From: Cladopsammia gracilis
Lineage: Eukaryota; Cnidaria; Anthozoa; Scleractinia; Dendrophylliidae
Assembly (NCBI GenBank): GCA_022457155.1
Contig: JAJGOT010000219.1
Span: 700,001-764,000 of the forward strand
DNA: 64,000 bases
Direction of reading: 5' to 3'
This document shows positions 11,717 to 23,640 of the stretch, in pieces. Numbering within the stretch: the first letter of the stretch is position 1; each line of letters starts with the position of its first letter. Made by a program: the position numbers and the translations under genes. The notes beneath the pieces were generated by a model, which worked only from the letters and a program-made list of their open reading frames with translations, was not told the DNA's origin and made no database searches.

Positions 11717-14700
11717 ATGGCGAACGCCAACGACAAACAGTGGCAAAAAGATGCGGCCGATCAGAATTTTGATTATATGTTCAAGCTTTTGATTATTGGA
11801 AATTCTGCTGTAGGAAAGACATCGTTTCTGTTCCGATATGCCGATGATTCGTTCACTTCAGCATTCGTGTCAACTGTGGGAATCGATTTTAAAGTGAAGA
11901 CGGTTTTTCGCAACGACAAACGAGTCAAGCTGCAAATTTGGGACACAGGTAAGTTAAAGTTTATAAGCTTACATGTAGATTTGTTTCCTGTGCCATCGCA
12001 TGTCTTGTATTTTTATGATGTTTCTAGAACTTACTAGCTTTGTTTTACAGCTGGACAAGAAAGATACCGGACGATAACAACAGCATATTACCGCGGAGCG
12101 ATGGGATTTATTCTGATGTATGACATAACAAACGAAGAGTCGTTTCAAGCGGTACAAGATTGGTAAGACTTCGTGTTCCTTTAATGCACTTATTCTTGGC
12201 GATCATATTATATATATTAGCTGCCATGGTTTTCTCTTGTCGCGAATTTTGTACGAATCTCAGAGCTTAAATTCCCAATTATTTTCTTATCGAAAATAAA
12301 CTACGTGACAAGTAAACCATTTCATTCCCATTTCTTGTGATCAATTCAGTTTAAGTAACAAGCGGAAATTCTTAAGACCAAAATATTTTTCTTCAGGCTT
12401 TGTGTCAATGACAATGCCTCATTTAATATCAACATAATAAAATCAGTCTTGAGCAAAACAAGTTTTTTCCTGAATAGTTTGAAGGCTGTCGCTCACCTAT
12501 TTCCTTGCGACAGTTATTGAAATAATTCGAAGAATGTTATTGGTATTCAATCTTTACATTTCAGCGTTTAACGTTTATTCGTGATCTGATCTTTCGAGCT
12601 ACCTACACATCAGTGTAAACATTTGCTGTGTTTGTGCTATTTTTTAAAACTATTTTTACCTCGGCGCTAATCTTTTTTCTAACTCTTCCCTGCCTTGAAT
12701 ATCCTTATTTTCTCACGAATTGGAGAAATTTTGTGCGGGGGAAGGAATTGTTTTGTTCCTCAAGATTTCCAAGATCGACAATTAAAATCAACATGAGTGT
12801 ACTTGGAATGTGCCTTCGAGATTTCATGCATTGCTTTTCATAAATCTTCTGAACGAAAGCTTCACTCCATAATAGATTGTGATGAAAGATGTGATAGAAA
12901 GTTGGCTAGCAGTGTATATGTACATGTAAGCTTGTATAAGCTAATTGCTAAATTTAGTTCGGACTGTACAAAGGTGCACATTTTAATAAAGTTGCAGACA
13001 AGTTCTAATGCAAACAATTGGTTAATGTTTTTGGGATTGGGAAAAAGTAAACAAGTAAAGATTATTTTTTAATTATTTCTTCTCCTTCATAAACTTCATA
13101 ACTACGTATAAAGCAACAGATTATATGGATAATGTTCATACAATCGTCATTTGAAAGCCCTGATCAATAAATGATTTTTAAAGAAATGCAAATTTAATGC
13201 ACACAAAGGCTTAAGTGGTCGTATATTCAGCTTGAAGTTGTTATAAATTTTAAGTCAGATTTGGCAAGAAAAATTACTGACAAGTAAAAATTCATACACG
13301 TGCAGTCTTATTACAATAAATTGTTTATTTATAATGGTTATGACAGGCACTCCCCCCCCCCCCCCCATCGGAAAAAAAACTGGGAATTTCGACATTTTTC
13401 TCGGCATTCTAAACATGCAGTCAGAAGGGTGTAATACAGTCTCATATTTGCACTTGTCTTGGTGCATATTCATTCTTGTGGTATACCAAAAGCTGACATT
13501 CAAAATGAAAAGCAAATAGCATTGAAAGAATTGTGGGAAAAGGTTGCATTATTTGGATGTTGCTATTGTCTTATATTGTGTCTAGATGTCTCTTTTTTCC
13601 TTCCTGTTTGTAACACGTCACTTTTGTTTAGGATATAGTTTACAAACACTAGTGAGGAACAGCTGACAGAAATAGAATAAGGCAAAAGACTATAAAGGCT
13701 TATAAATACAATGCAATAATATTTCCATACAATTTTCAGTGATAATTTTCTGAAAATTATAATATAAATTTTGTCACTTAAATTGGATCTGTTTCAATTA
13801 TGTATTTGTGATAAGGCAGAACAAAGTGCTTTTTCATGCCAAAAACGAGATTTTCAGCAAAAATGCCAAGGACACATGACAGTCAAATTTTCTTTCTTGG
13901 AGCCCTTCAATAACAAGTTTTGTTCTTTTTTATTCTAATCTATACCCCCATTATAGCAGAATTTTATGGTTTGCACTAGTCAGTTTGACTAAGGGCGTCC
14001 CCCTTTTTTCTCTGTTTACCGTCGAATGCATTTCCTAATTTTGGGTCGGTCGGATTAAAAAAAAAACAACCCCTTAAGAAAATCAGGAGCAATCTGGAAC
14101 TAGGAGGCCTGGTACCTAAGCACGGCGGCAATGGATGAAGAAAAGACCGATGAACCACCAACACTTCTTTGCGATCTGCCAGCATAACTTTTCTTTTAAA
14201 CGCAAAAACCTGGGTCGGTCGGATGACAGTAAATGGAGAAAAAAGGGGACAGCCTAACATAAAATAAAAATACATAACCTACTGGTCAGATATGAATTCC
14301 TTTTACGTGTAGTCTTTCTTGCTGTCAGTCTCGACAGCAGTCTGTTTAAGTTGTGACTGTTACAGTAAATTAAAAATACTGATAAACCAGTCATGGCAAC
14401 TGAACCTGTTCGTAATGACGATTACAGTACATGTACTTTTCCCGACAAATGAAAAGTAGTACAGACAAGTTACACCACTGCATGAAGGCAGACCACATAA
14501 TGACACAAACAACTACCATCCAATATCAGTTTTAACAGTGTTGTCAAAAATTCTCAAAAAACACATACATGTAATGCTAGCTTTCATAAGCCACGGCTAC
14601 ACAAGCAATTTTTTGCTTCCTCAGGTGTTGCGACTTTTGAAACGTTGTGTTGCCAGCGCACGGTAAAAATCACATGTGTATCCACCCATGAACGTGCAAC

Positions 14701-15214
14701 ACAACAGCTGAAAAAAATTCAGAAAAAAATTGCAAGAGTTGAATATTCCATGACAAAATTGCAGACATTGTCACTCTTGGAGCCACTCTACAACTTTTTT
14801 CTTGCAAGTGTAGCTGCAGCTTTACATGTACTTATGTGACAACACTGTAATCATTGAAGGCTAACAGTTACTTCCTTTTTGTCTCTTAAAAGGTCAACTC
14901 AGGTAAAGACTTACTCCTGGTCCAATGCTCAGGTAATACTTGTCGGCAACAAGTGCGACATGGAGGAAGACAGGGTCGTGACCTATGAAAGGGGAAAGCA
15001 ACTGGCTGACCAACTTGGGCTAGAATTCTTTGAAACCAGTGCCAAGGACAACATCAATGTAAAAGAGGTGTTTGAACGACTGGTCGACATCATCTGCGAC
15101 AAGATGTCCGAAAGTCTAGATTCCGATCCTACAATTGTCAGTGGTCAGAAGCCAGGGACTACAAAATTATCTGACAAGCCTCCACAGCAACAGGATAGTG
15201 GCTGTGCTTGTTAA
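11717..15214 (+). CDS. Rab3: Ras-related small GTPase Rab3 (complete, three coding exons)
   Basis: The exons are 11,717-11,948, 12,051-12,162 and 14,893-15,214, with GT-AG introns. Joined, they give 666 bp and 221 aa, the usual Rab3 length. The protein has P-loop GNSAVGKT (28-35), switch I with Thr53, WDTAGQ (75-80, completed across the first intron), NKCD in exon 3 and ETSAK. It ends CAC, the double-geranylgeranylation signal for membrane attachment. Rab3 cycles between GTP and GDP on secretory and synaptic vesicles and regulates their docking and calcium-triggered release through effectors such as RIM and rabphilin (family knowledge). The start has a good context (A at -3, G at +4). Intron 1 is 102 bp and intron 2 is 2,730 bp. 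Everything from position 11,968 in intron 1 onward is repeated from 41,464. Exons 2-3 differ from the second copy at three positions, all synonymous. Rab27 and other Rabs fit the overall sequence less well. Confidence 0.96.
13993..14254. mobile_element. MITE-like inverted repeat in Rab3 intron 2 (shared)
   Basis: The ends GGGCGTCCCCCTTTTTTCTC and, reversed, GGCTGTCCCCTTTTTTCTCC form inverted arms, with GGGTCGGTCGGAT facing its complement further in. The same element is at 43,901-44,159 in copy 2, so it predates the split of the copies. Non-coding. Confidence 0.6.
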
Positions 15215-15849
15215 TACATTTTATTAAATTATTTTTGGCCACTAGAATTGAATTTACCAAGCCTGTGTGCAAATGTCTCCTGTTTCCTTTCTGTGTCAGA
15301 AACCTTGGGTACGTTTGTTAGAGTCCTGTGTTAGAGATTGTTTCAATTGTGAAATGTTCTGGTCATATGAAATGCGACTGAGATTCAAAATTTATGCCTC
15401 GCAGTTTAATTTTATTGACTGCATGATTGACCACTTGTTAAGAGTAAGTCGCCTCTAGTTCAAACCTCATTCAACTCATTGGTCATTCTTACAATGTACA
15501 TGTACATGTTGCTAGTGGTTGTCATAGTATAACTAAGCAAAAATTAATTTAAATTAAAAAGTCATTAACACAGTATTTTTTTATAAAACATGACTGATTT
15601 TTCCGAAAGAAAGAAAGGAAAGAACAACGCTTTTCCACAGTGGTTGGTTTGAAGCATTTGTTTCCCATAATAATTATTTATTTTCATGACACATTTCAAA
15701 TAATCCCAGCTCTTAAGGGCTTCGAAAAAGTATCATGTTCTTGTTGAGGGATGCAGCACTTATTCAAAGGCAGCACTTTCAGTGCTGATATTAATATTCA
15801 TCCTGTTATGTGCGGCATCTAAACATGGGTGGAGCTTATTCAGGAAGGT

Positions 15850-15880
<31 letters not shown>

Positions 15881-16200
15881 CAGGGCTTTTTGTGAGTTAA
15901 TATACTGGTAGTAGCTCATAAGCAAAAACTTACCTGGAATAATTCTGTTTGTAGGTAGCTTTTTCTAATGCAGTGTGGAAATTACATTTTGTGGGCATCT
16001 GCATACAGGCTTGGATGTGTAATTATTTTTCATTTTAAAATTTCAGGATTGTTTCTGTATTTCCCTGGGTCTATATTCATTGCATATTGCTCTGTTAGCA
16101 GCGCATACATGTAAATGCCATTTAGTTACCTTTGAGTACTGTACATCTTCACTTTCATTCAATTTTGCCACTTACATGTATGTATACTCCTAAGGTATTT
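15215..16200 (+). other. Rab3 3' UTR and intergenic sequence
   Basis: An ATTAAA that could serve as a weak polyadenylation signal lies at 15,223-15,228, just after the stop. A run of roughly 30 G at about 15,850-15,879 is much shorter in copy 2 (near 45,741). No gene is seen. Confidence 0.45.
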
Positions 16201-16204
16201 TTAA

Positions 16205-16421
16205 CCGTTTCACTCCCAGAGTCATTATTACGAAGACGTGTAGTGTAGTTCTGACTAACTTAATTCGAGTCTATAGACAAAATCTTTTGGAGTGACCATT
16301 CAAATGAAACCTCTTCAGCAGTACTTTTGCATGATACCATTTTGTTTTTCAATATTTTACAAAATGAAAATTTAGGATTTTTCTTGAATTTTGATTTTTG
16401 GCACTCTTGGGAGTTAAAGGG
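16205..16421 (+). mobile_element. TTAA-flanked MITE, founder-type copy of the 107-bp repeat
   Basis: TTAA at 16,201-16,204 and 16,422-16,425 bounds ends CCGTTTCACTCCCAGAGT and, reversed, CCCTTTAACTCCCAAGAGT. The interior contains TGACCATTCAAATGAAAC and CAGCAGTACTTTTGCATG, matching the unit of the tandem arrays. Equivalent copies are at 46,081-46,296 (allelic position) and 62,996-63,513 (reverse orientation, itself interrupted). Non-coding and non-autonomous. Confidence 0.8.
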
Positions 16422-16425
16422 TTAA

Positions 16426-18538
16426 GGAGGCTCGTACCCATTTCTCAATTCCACACCCTTTCAATTTTAATGGGCCATATCTTTTGTTGTAGTGCATAAA
16501 AAGACAAGCCACTTTGCATGCAAACACACAATACATTGAACTTTATGGGAGTATAGGATTTGTTTACATCGGTGCTTCCATGGCAACGGAATGGTGATCC
16601 TCTGAAATTCACAAGTTGCGGAGTTTCTCTAGATCAAGAGAAATTTTTGTAAAACCCGCTAGTGGACTAATTGATTAGACCACGGGCTTCAACTTGACAA
16701 AGTTTGAAAGAAATGTATGAGAGCGTTTTCGAAATTTTTAGGGATGAAGTTTTGGGGATTATAAATACAGTGAAAAACATACTATCGACATAATTGGCTA
16801 ATATCTAAAGAAAATGATGCGCGATGGGGATGCAGTTTCATCTCATAGTAGTTTGATTCCATTTGAAATGGTGTGTGAAAAAGTGAGGGGTTTGAATTGG
16901 CCGATTGCAAGAAAGAAGGATTTGATTAGCGTGCGTTCAGCTGCTCTTGTTGCCATTTTTGTATGTAATTTGGTCTACGCCTACAAATGTGATGATAATT
17001 TGGAAACCGCGAGATAAATTTTTTTAAAAATTTGACAATCTCGAGATTGGTCATCAATTTATATGGACTGCAAGTTTCAAGGACATTGAAGATATGCAAG
17101 GCAATAAAATAGGGCCTCCAATGTACCAATTTTTTCCCGCAGATTTTGTGTTTACAAGTGAGCGTCCTCATTATTCACGGGTATTGTTTTCAAGTTTCAT
17201 ATGCACGTGCAAAACTTTACTAAAAAATTTATTTGCATCGAACAGAACGCTCGATTGCTTTCCGAAGAATTTTCCGAAACATGCTAATAACTGGCTTGCG
17301 TTACGAATAGCAATGACAACAGTACTGATGAAGACAACGTCGGAAACATCAAGTTTCATCAAGTGCCGGATGCAGAAATAACACATTTATGATTGTCTCA
17401 CTCTGGTTATTTGTTGCAATCGACGTAGCATCTGTTCCTTATTTAGATATAAAATAGCGCAAAGCAGAATTCTCAGCTAAAATATAAAGTTGTCACGCTG
17501 TTCTTGCTTGTGACATATTAAAGAAACACTGTTTCTGCATTACGTTTATAAATTTCCAAATTGGGACATGTTCTTCTTGTCCTGCAATTTTAAAGAGACC
17601 CTCGGTATGGCTGCATTACAGCGTAATAGCGCAAAATCGAGTGCGTAATGTTATTACAATTCTCAAGCCAGCTATTAGCATATTTCGGAAAATTCTTCGG
17701 AAAGCAATCGAGCGTTCTGTTCCGATGCAAATAAATTTTTTGCTAAAGTTTTGCACGTGCATATGAAACTCAAAAACAATACTCGTGAATAATGAGGACG
17801 CTCACTTGTAAACACAAAATCTGCGGGAAAAAATTGGTTCATTGGAGGCCCTATTTTATTGCCTTGCATATCTTCAATGTCCTTGAAACTTGCAGGCCAT
17901 ATAAATTGATGACCAATCTCAAGATTGTCAAATTTTAAAAAAAATTATCTCGCGGTTTTCTAAATTATCATCACATTTGTAGGCGTAGACCAAATTACAT
18001 ACAAAAATGGCAACAAGAGCAGCTGAACGCACGCGAATCAAATCCTTCTTTTTCGCAATCGGCCAAAGCAACCCCCCTCACTTTTTCACACACCATTTCA
18101 AATGGAATCAAACTACTATGAGATGAAACTGCATCCCCATCGCGCATCATTTTCTTTAGATATTAGCCAATTATGTCGATAGTATGTTTTTCACTGTATT
18201 TATAATCCCCAAAACTTCATCCCTAAAAATTTCGAAAACGCTCTCATACATTTCTTTCAAACTTTGTCCAGTTGAAGCCCCTGGTCTAATCAATTAGTCC
18301 ACTAGCGGGTTTTACAAAAATTTCTCTTGATCTAGAGAAACTCCGCAACTTGTAAATTTCAGAGGATCACCATTCCGTTGCCATGGAAGCACCGATGTAA
18401 ACAAATCCTATACTCCCATAAAGTTCAATGTATTGTGTGTTTGCATGCAAAGTGTCTTGTCTATTTATGCACTACAACAAAAGATATCGCCCATTAAAAT
18501 TGAAAGGGTGTGGACTTGAGAAATGGGCACGAGCCTCC
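16426..18538. mobile_element. 2.1-kb TTAA fold-back element (copy 1 only)
   Basis: Copy 2 reads GGGTTAAGCC at 46,294-46,303. Copy 1 reads GGGTTAA, then this element, then TTAAGCC, so a TTAA duplication is directly demonstrated. The ends are GGAGGCTCGTACCC and, reversed, GGAGGCTCGTGCCC. The arms are very long: about 16,426-17,305 is the inverted near-copy of about 17,660-18,538, leaving a spacer of some 355 bp. Short frames in the arms are mirror images and are not genes. TTAA specificity fits piggyBac or Kolobok; the GG ends are not piggyBac-like, so Kolobok is the better guess. Confidence 0.85.
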
Positions 18539-18563
18539 TTAAGCCATGCCACCTTCACCCTTC

Positions 18564-18804
18564 AAGAGACCATTTTACAGTTGTCTTCTAAGTGTCCTGG
18601 CCTTTGAGTGGAACCGAGGTTGAAGTTGACCTTGTTATGATACAGACCTTGGAGCTTTTCAGATGTAAATTTACCTAGTTAGCATGAGAACAGCATTATT
18701 AACATATGAAAGGCAGAAAGGTTTGTATCAAAGCAAGGTCACCTCCAGCCTCACTTCCACTCAAGGGCAAGGTCACCAAGCACACAACTGTAAAATGGAC
18801 TATT
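18564..18804. mobile_element. MITE with CCATTTTACAGTTGT ends (shared)
   Basis: The left end is AGAGACCATTTTACAGTTGT and the right end, reversed, AATAGTCCATTTTACAGTTG. The similarity continues inward through CCTTTGAGTGGAA versus CCCTTGAGTGGAA, giving arms of about 80 bp. The copy-2 counterpart is 46,322-46,562. A short frame across it is not a gene. Confidence 0.65.
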
Positions 18805-18894
18805 CCCTCAATCATAGGTAAGCAAAATTTTCAATTTTTACCATTTCACTCCTTCACCATTTTCAGCTGTAGTTTCAGCAATTCAAGCTGTTAA

Positions 18895-18983
18895 AGACCC
18901 AGCATTGTCCATTATGCTTCACACACCTCTTAACAATAGACGATAACAGAGGCGCGTGAAGCATAATGGACAATACTGGGTCT
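18895..18983. mobile_element. 89-bp TTAA hairpin MITE (shared)
   Basis: TTAA at 18,891-18,894 and 18,984-18,987 flanks two arms of about 36 bp beginning AGACCCAGCATTGTCCATTA and pairing almost perfectly. Only about 17 bp separate them. Copy 2 has it at 46,653-46,741. This is a minimal element: almost nothing but terminal repeat. Confidence 0.75.
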
Positions 18984-19470
18984 TTAAATCTTTGGATGAA
19001 ATCCTACAGTGTTACCAATGATTTACATGTACATGTAAATGAAAGCTCTTGAACTTAAAAAAAGTTACCCTGTTACATGTAACTCCCGACAGTGAAATTC
19101 ATTATTTTATCGAAACCGTTGTCTGGAATTTCACAATCTGCCCATGTGCCATTGTGAAAGTGACATAATTACTAGTGCTGATAAATCATTTAGTAGTCTT
19201 TTCATCCATAAACTATAAGACCATTTTCTGTCTTTTGTTGTCAGCAAATGAAATTTTTGGCATAATTTGGATTTGGCTGGTTCTGACAAATGAAGTAAGT
19301 TACCTTGCAAACTCTTTAAAAGGTTTATTTCATGATTTTTCCGGTCTAAAACTACACATCCGATTATACCACAGGTCGTAAAATGTGAAATGATAATTCT
19401 TTGTATTCTGGACTAAAACCAGTGGCTGCAAAAAAAATAATCAATTTTGGGCTGTTTTGATGGAAGTCTA

Positions 19471-19615
19471 GGTTTACTGCGTCTTTCAATAATATGTGGA
19501 ATCTGAAATTCAAATCTCCACCAACGGTTGCGTTATTCCCTGCCGTCAATCATAATTAATACGAAAGTTAACTTACGATGTAAAAAAAGAGACAAAATGG
19601 ATCGAAATCTACCAA
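19471..19615 (+). repeat. dispersed repeat (see 3,612-3,762)
   Basis: Similar to 3,612-3,762 and, at the matching place of copy 2, 47,211-47,360. Anchor words are CTTTCAATAATATG, AATTCAAATCTCCACCAAC and ATGGATCGAAATCTA. Confidence 0.7.
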
Positions 19616-19945
19616 TCATAATGCATGGATGTGACCTTTTGAACTCATTGAAGGGAGGATATGTTCCCAGAGATGTAAGCTAAGATGATTGACAACAGCG
19701 TAAAACGCAAATTTTGAGTTGGCTTTTGAATTTCAGATATCGCATGAAATCGACAGGTGCAGTAACCATTTAGAAGAAATGTTGTTTGGGGCATACTTTT
19801 CTGTGTACAGTGTACTCTTTTTGAACAATCATCCTCGTAAGTGACCACCAACCCCTCTCCCCAGCAAACAACCCCCCCCCCCCCCCCCCCCCAGCAACCA
19901 TCTTTATGTAATAGATTTTGAGAGATTTCTCATCGAAATGCTGTA

Positions 19946-20494
19946 CAGTGGAACCTACCATAAACAGACACCATCGGGGTCAGACAAATGTCTGCTCAAG
20001 AGAGGTGTCCACTTATGGGCGGTTAAAGGGGCATTGTCACACAGATTTTGCTGTGTTTTGGTCAAAATACGCTAAATATACGATAAAGTATGTTTGCTCA
20101 AACATGAAATTGTTTTTAGATAAGAACACCAAGAAGATAATATCAAGTGATTTCTTCAAGGAAGAACAAACCATAATAAGTTTTTCTGCGATTTTTCCAC
20201 GACTCTTGGGAGGAACTTGAAAAAATTGCCCAGTTTTTTCAAGTTGCAATCCATTTCCATCCTGGCCATCCGCAGCCAAAGATAACGAATACTAATTTCT
20301 GTGCACTGGTAGAGTATTTGTTAACAAAACTGGACCATTATTTGTAGGTTTCCATTGAAACAAATATGTTTATTGGCTTTTCAAATTGATACTAAAAATG
20401 GGTGACAGTGTCCTTTAAATATGTAGTGTTTGTATGTGGCTGGGACCAAACTAAGTGTCTGATTATCTGAGGTGTTCGTTAGTGGAGGTTTGAC
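19946..20494. mobile_element. degenerate mariner-type MITE carrying a nested element
   Basis: TACAGTGGAACCTACCATAA at 19,944 faces a diverged complement near 20,494 (GTTAGTGGAGGTTTGAC). A TA followed by CAGTGGAACC is characteristic of Tc1/mariner-derived MITEs (family knowledge). A TTAA element is nested inside. Also present in copy 2. Confidence 0.5.
20027..20414. mobile_element. 388-bp TTAA MITE (shared)
   Basis: TTAA at 20,023-20,026 and 20,415-20,418; the ends are AGGGGCATTGTCAC and, reversed, AGGACACTGTCACC. Copy 2 equivalent: 47,763-48,147. It is nested in the mariner-like repeat at 19,946-20,494. The interior frames do not agree between copies. Confidence 0.75.
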
Positions 20495-20983
20495 AAACAA
20501 ACAACATCAGACAGGGAGAGGAGGGAGTTGAGTGCGAGCGACCTCGGGCCGTCTGAGCCACGACAACACTAATACATTTTCTTGTGGTTATTCCATTTCT
20601 TAAATTTAAAAAAAATGTAGATTTATTTAACCTTATTTGCAACTTAAACTTCAGATGTAAGTTATTAGACATATAAATATAAGTTGTATTAAATATTGAA
20701 TTCATGTGGGCTTCAATAAGGGTCTTACGAGTTAAATTCAGATCTACCCACGTAGCAAATAATTTATTTTTGTGGTCAGATTATTTTGACCGTTGTCCTC
20801 AGTAAAAAATTAATGCTTTGAAGGATTATAATATTATTCAATATTATCCATGTAACATGTAGTGTAAGAGTATATTAGAACTGAAGTAGTGTATTGATTC
20901 AATTGATGGCCAGCTTTCTGGTCAGACGGTGTTGCTGTCACTAATAAAATCCAGTACTGAAAAATGCCCTCTATTTACTGCTA

Positions 20984-21503
20984 CGATTATCAGTTGAGCC
21001 ACAGGCAGCCCAAGCTCAAGTGAGTTTTAGTTCAACCGTTTCTTCCTCCCTAAGAGGAAGAAACGGTTGAACTAAAACTCGCTGGAATCGCTTCGAATCG
21101 ACCCCAAAACCACTCAAGACACAAGTAAACACACAAATAAGTTCCGGTGAGCCAGTTTTATTCAAATATTTTTCCTAATTTTACGCTCAAATTCGAAGTG
21201 AATTTTCCCCATACAAATCCTTATAATTTCGCTGTTACGCAATAGTTACCGGTAAACATCACTTGAGCTTGGGCTACCTGTGGTTGAGCAGGGCACGAGC
21301 AATGTTTGGTGACAAAGTTTTGCCGTTAAAACTACGTTGTTGCCAAGGGCAACTTGCTACATCTCCAACGGTAACGCGTTTTGTTACTGATGACGTCCAA
21401 TGACAAACAAGTTATCGTTGGAAACGTAGCAAGTTGCCCTTGACAACAACATAGTTTTAACGGCAAAACTTGTCACCAAACATCGCTCGTGCCTTGCTCA
21501 GTA
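20984..21503. mobile_element. MITE with long inverted arms, interrupted in copy 1
   Basis: In copy 2 (48,718-48,954) this element is whole. It is flanked by TA, has ends near TTGAGCAAG, and carries inner arms of about 41 bp (TTGCCGTTAAAACTACGTTG and complement). In copy 1 the 285-bp element at 20,999-21,283 has landed in its left end, and about 10 bp are missing at its right end. Confidence 0.65.
20999..21283. mobile_element. 285-bp TIR insertion with internal perfect hairpin (copy 1 only)
   Basis: TTGAG at 20,994-20,998 is repeated at 21,284-21,288 and is single in copy 2, giving a 5-bp duplication. TIRs CCACAGGCAGCCCAAGCTCA and, reversed, CCACAGGTAGCCCAAGCTCA match at all but one of 25 positions. 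Inside, 21,022-21,048 and 21,054-21,080 are exact 27-bp reverse complements around a CCTAA loop. Superfamily not assigned. Confidence 0.8.
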
Positions 21504-22460
21504 GTAGTATGCTAGAAATTATTGTTGTGATTTTTGAACAATTTTAAGTCAAACCAGATCAAACTTAAAAGTAGATAGACAGTAAGCTTCAGTGCAGATT
21601 TTCCTTCAAATGCTTAGACTGTGAGCAGTGCCATTTTTCCTTTAGATAGTCAAGTGAGCACTGCACAATCTACAAGCAGGGAGCAGCAAAGGTGCAAGGA
21701 ACTAATAAGGGCACAAACTCATAGATTGTGTACTTACACACTGACTAAAAGAAAAATAAGAGATTCCTCGCAATCTACAAAGTTGTTGGAGCTAGGGTGG
21801 TGTAATAAATGAGCAGCAAGATGCTGATGTTTTTCTTGCACGTCGCTGGGTCCACTATTCTCACTGCATAATTAATTATCTCAAAGCGGAGGTTTAGTAA
21901 TCTCTTTGCATCCTCCCATGATTGTGCACGTTTGAAGTAGTAGTAATGCTATCTTTGGAAGACAAATAAGACACTGCTGCTTTAGCCTTCTGCGACCTTG
22001 GGACTTCCTAAGCCCACAGTCTCCTCTCTGAGGTACCATAGACATCCCACCTCCTTTTGTCTCGTGCCCCCTCCTTGTCAACATCTGGCTCTTTATTTCA
22101 TGTTATAGCATTTTCACTTCCTCCTCCCCTCCCCTTCAGATGGTTTGGACCTCGGTCCTTATATTTAACCTCCTTTCCTGTTTTCAAGGCAAAAAAAAGG
22201 TATCAGGTATCAAAAAGGTATCAGGTTTATTGGTTCCGTAAAAAATGGATAAAATAGACAAGCAGGCAGCAAGGAAGTTCAAACAGAATCAGACCAGAAA
22301 TGGTTAGATAAAACCCACACCCTTTAGCTCATAGCCTGAATTCATTTTATAATTCACGATTTTAAATTAAAGAGTGTGATTTTCATGCTCCATCTCAGAA
22401 CAACCATTCACTTTTTACTCTATCAGGTTGTTTCCCTATTTCATACCAAACTGACTTAAC
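21504..22460. other. intergenic sequence, nothing recognised
   Basis: No gene or clear element is seen. The corresponding copy-2 stretch differs by a 154-bp insertion (49,153-49,306) and small indels. Confidence 0.4.
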
Positions 22461-22762
22461 CCCCCAGGGGGTACTCCCCAAAAATACCAATACGGGCATC
22501 CTCTGCTGTACGGGTATGTGCCGCCCAACGGGGTCGTGATTTTGGGTATCCATTTTAGAGATGTTTTCTAGAACGGGGTATAATATTTCGAACGCACGAA
22601 AGCTTCAAATTATCAGCAGCCATCTTTCTAGAAGGGGGTATTAAAAATTGATCGATTTCAAGAACAGGGTTTCATTTTGAGTGCAAATTCTTTCTAAAAC
22701 GGGTTCATATTTGGAGACCCTGGTGGCACATACCCACCCAAAACATACCCGGGTACCCGGGC
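22461..22762. mobile_element. GC-rich MITE remnant with GGGTATGTGCCRCCC arms
   Basis: CCCCAGGGGGTACTCCCC opens the element and GGGTACCCGGG closes it. GGGTATGTGCCGCCC near the left faces GGCACATACCCACCC near the right. Copy 2 (about 50,055-50,300) has lost around 65 bp including the right end. It resembles in style the 447-bp element at 59,838-60,284. Confidence 0.5.
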
Positions 22763-22914
22763 AAGGATTCTCTATTTTCGAATTGTCCGTAATACACTTT
22801 GTTTGTCCCCCAAATTTTGCATAAACTATTGTTTGTAAGTGCTTTTGGGAGGACTGTATATTCCCAAGAGCATTTCAATGTAAAATTTTGGGGCAAACAA
22901 AGTGTATTTATATG

Positions 22915-23265
22915 TAAAATAACACGGCAAACTGATCCGTACGGCCGAGAAAAGATTGACTCAGGAAAAATAAAGTAAAATAAAAGATATATATTTTGTG
23001 CCCGATATTTCGGTTTGAAACACAAACCTTCGACGGGGGCTAAAATAAAAATGAGTATATACGTTAATATCGTTACAATTTTAAAAGTTTAAAATATGGA
23101 ACCAAGAAACATGATAGGTTACTACATTGACAGGTAAATAAAAAAAGCGTCCTATGATAAACTGACAAATATAATAGTTGACTAAATAATGACAGGCAGT
23201 TTTGTAAAGATAACATAATTAGTGCAGTTCATCGCGTTTATTAATACCCGAAGGTTCTAGTGTTT
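22915..23265 (-). mobile_element. 351-bp retroposon-like insertion (copy 1 only)
   Basis: GTATTTATATG at 22,904-22,914 is repeated exactly at 23,266-23,276; copy 2 has it once (about 50,436-50,446). An 11-bp target duplication and no TIRs point to target-primed retroposition. On the minus strand it contains GAAGGTTTGTGTTTCAAACC followed by GAAATATCGGGC, a motif style I associate with 3' ends of Penelope-like or LINE elements. The class is uncertain and no frame is intact. Confidence 0.65.
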
Positions 23266-23553
23266 GTATTTATATGGGCAATTCGAAAAATTATTAAAAA
23301 TAGAGAATGGCTGAGACACCAGCGATGTCCAAAAGCAAAGTCAAGGATTTCATTGTCATTAATTGTAATCCTTTTGTAATTTTTATGATTTATCAATTTA
23401 TTCAATTTTTGGAGATACTAGCATCATTTCCGTATTGTAGCAGTGGCGGCTTGCTTGGGTAACCTGTGGACAGGACGAAATTGCAACAGGACGCAGTTTT
23501 GGAGGAGAGTAGACTGGGAATGAAAATCAACGCAAAGTTTCCTGGGAAGGTTG

Positions 23554-23564
23554 TTTGGCGCGAA
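23554..23564 (+). promoter_or_regulatory. E2F-type site upstream of SMC2 (copy 1)
   Basis: TTTGGCGCGAA lies 76-87 bp before the SMC2 ATG and matches the E2F consensus TTTSSCGC. Copy 2 has TTTGGCGGGAA at 50,724-50,734, the other canonical form. S-phase/G2 control of a condensin gene is a sensible role (inference). Confidence 0.5.
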
Positions 23565-23640
23565 GGACGAGCGCCATTTTACAAATTTCTAACTGATGTT
23601 GTCGTTTCGTTGTATTTTGTAATCGCGCTCGTTTTCCGAA

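Noticed and set aside
14645..14839. 64-codon frame just before Rab3 exon 3, present in both copies
   Set aside because: It is intronic, its similarity between copies is no higher than that of the surrounding intron, and it has no motif.
16814..17869. Paired frames on opposite strands with nearly the same protein sequence
   Set aside because: They are the two inverted arms of the fold-back element, not duplicated genes.
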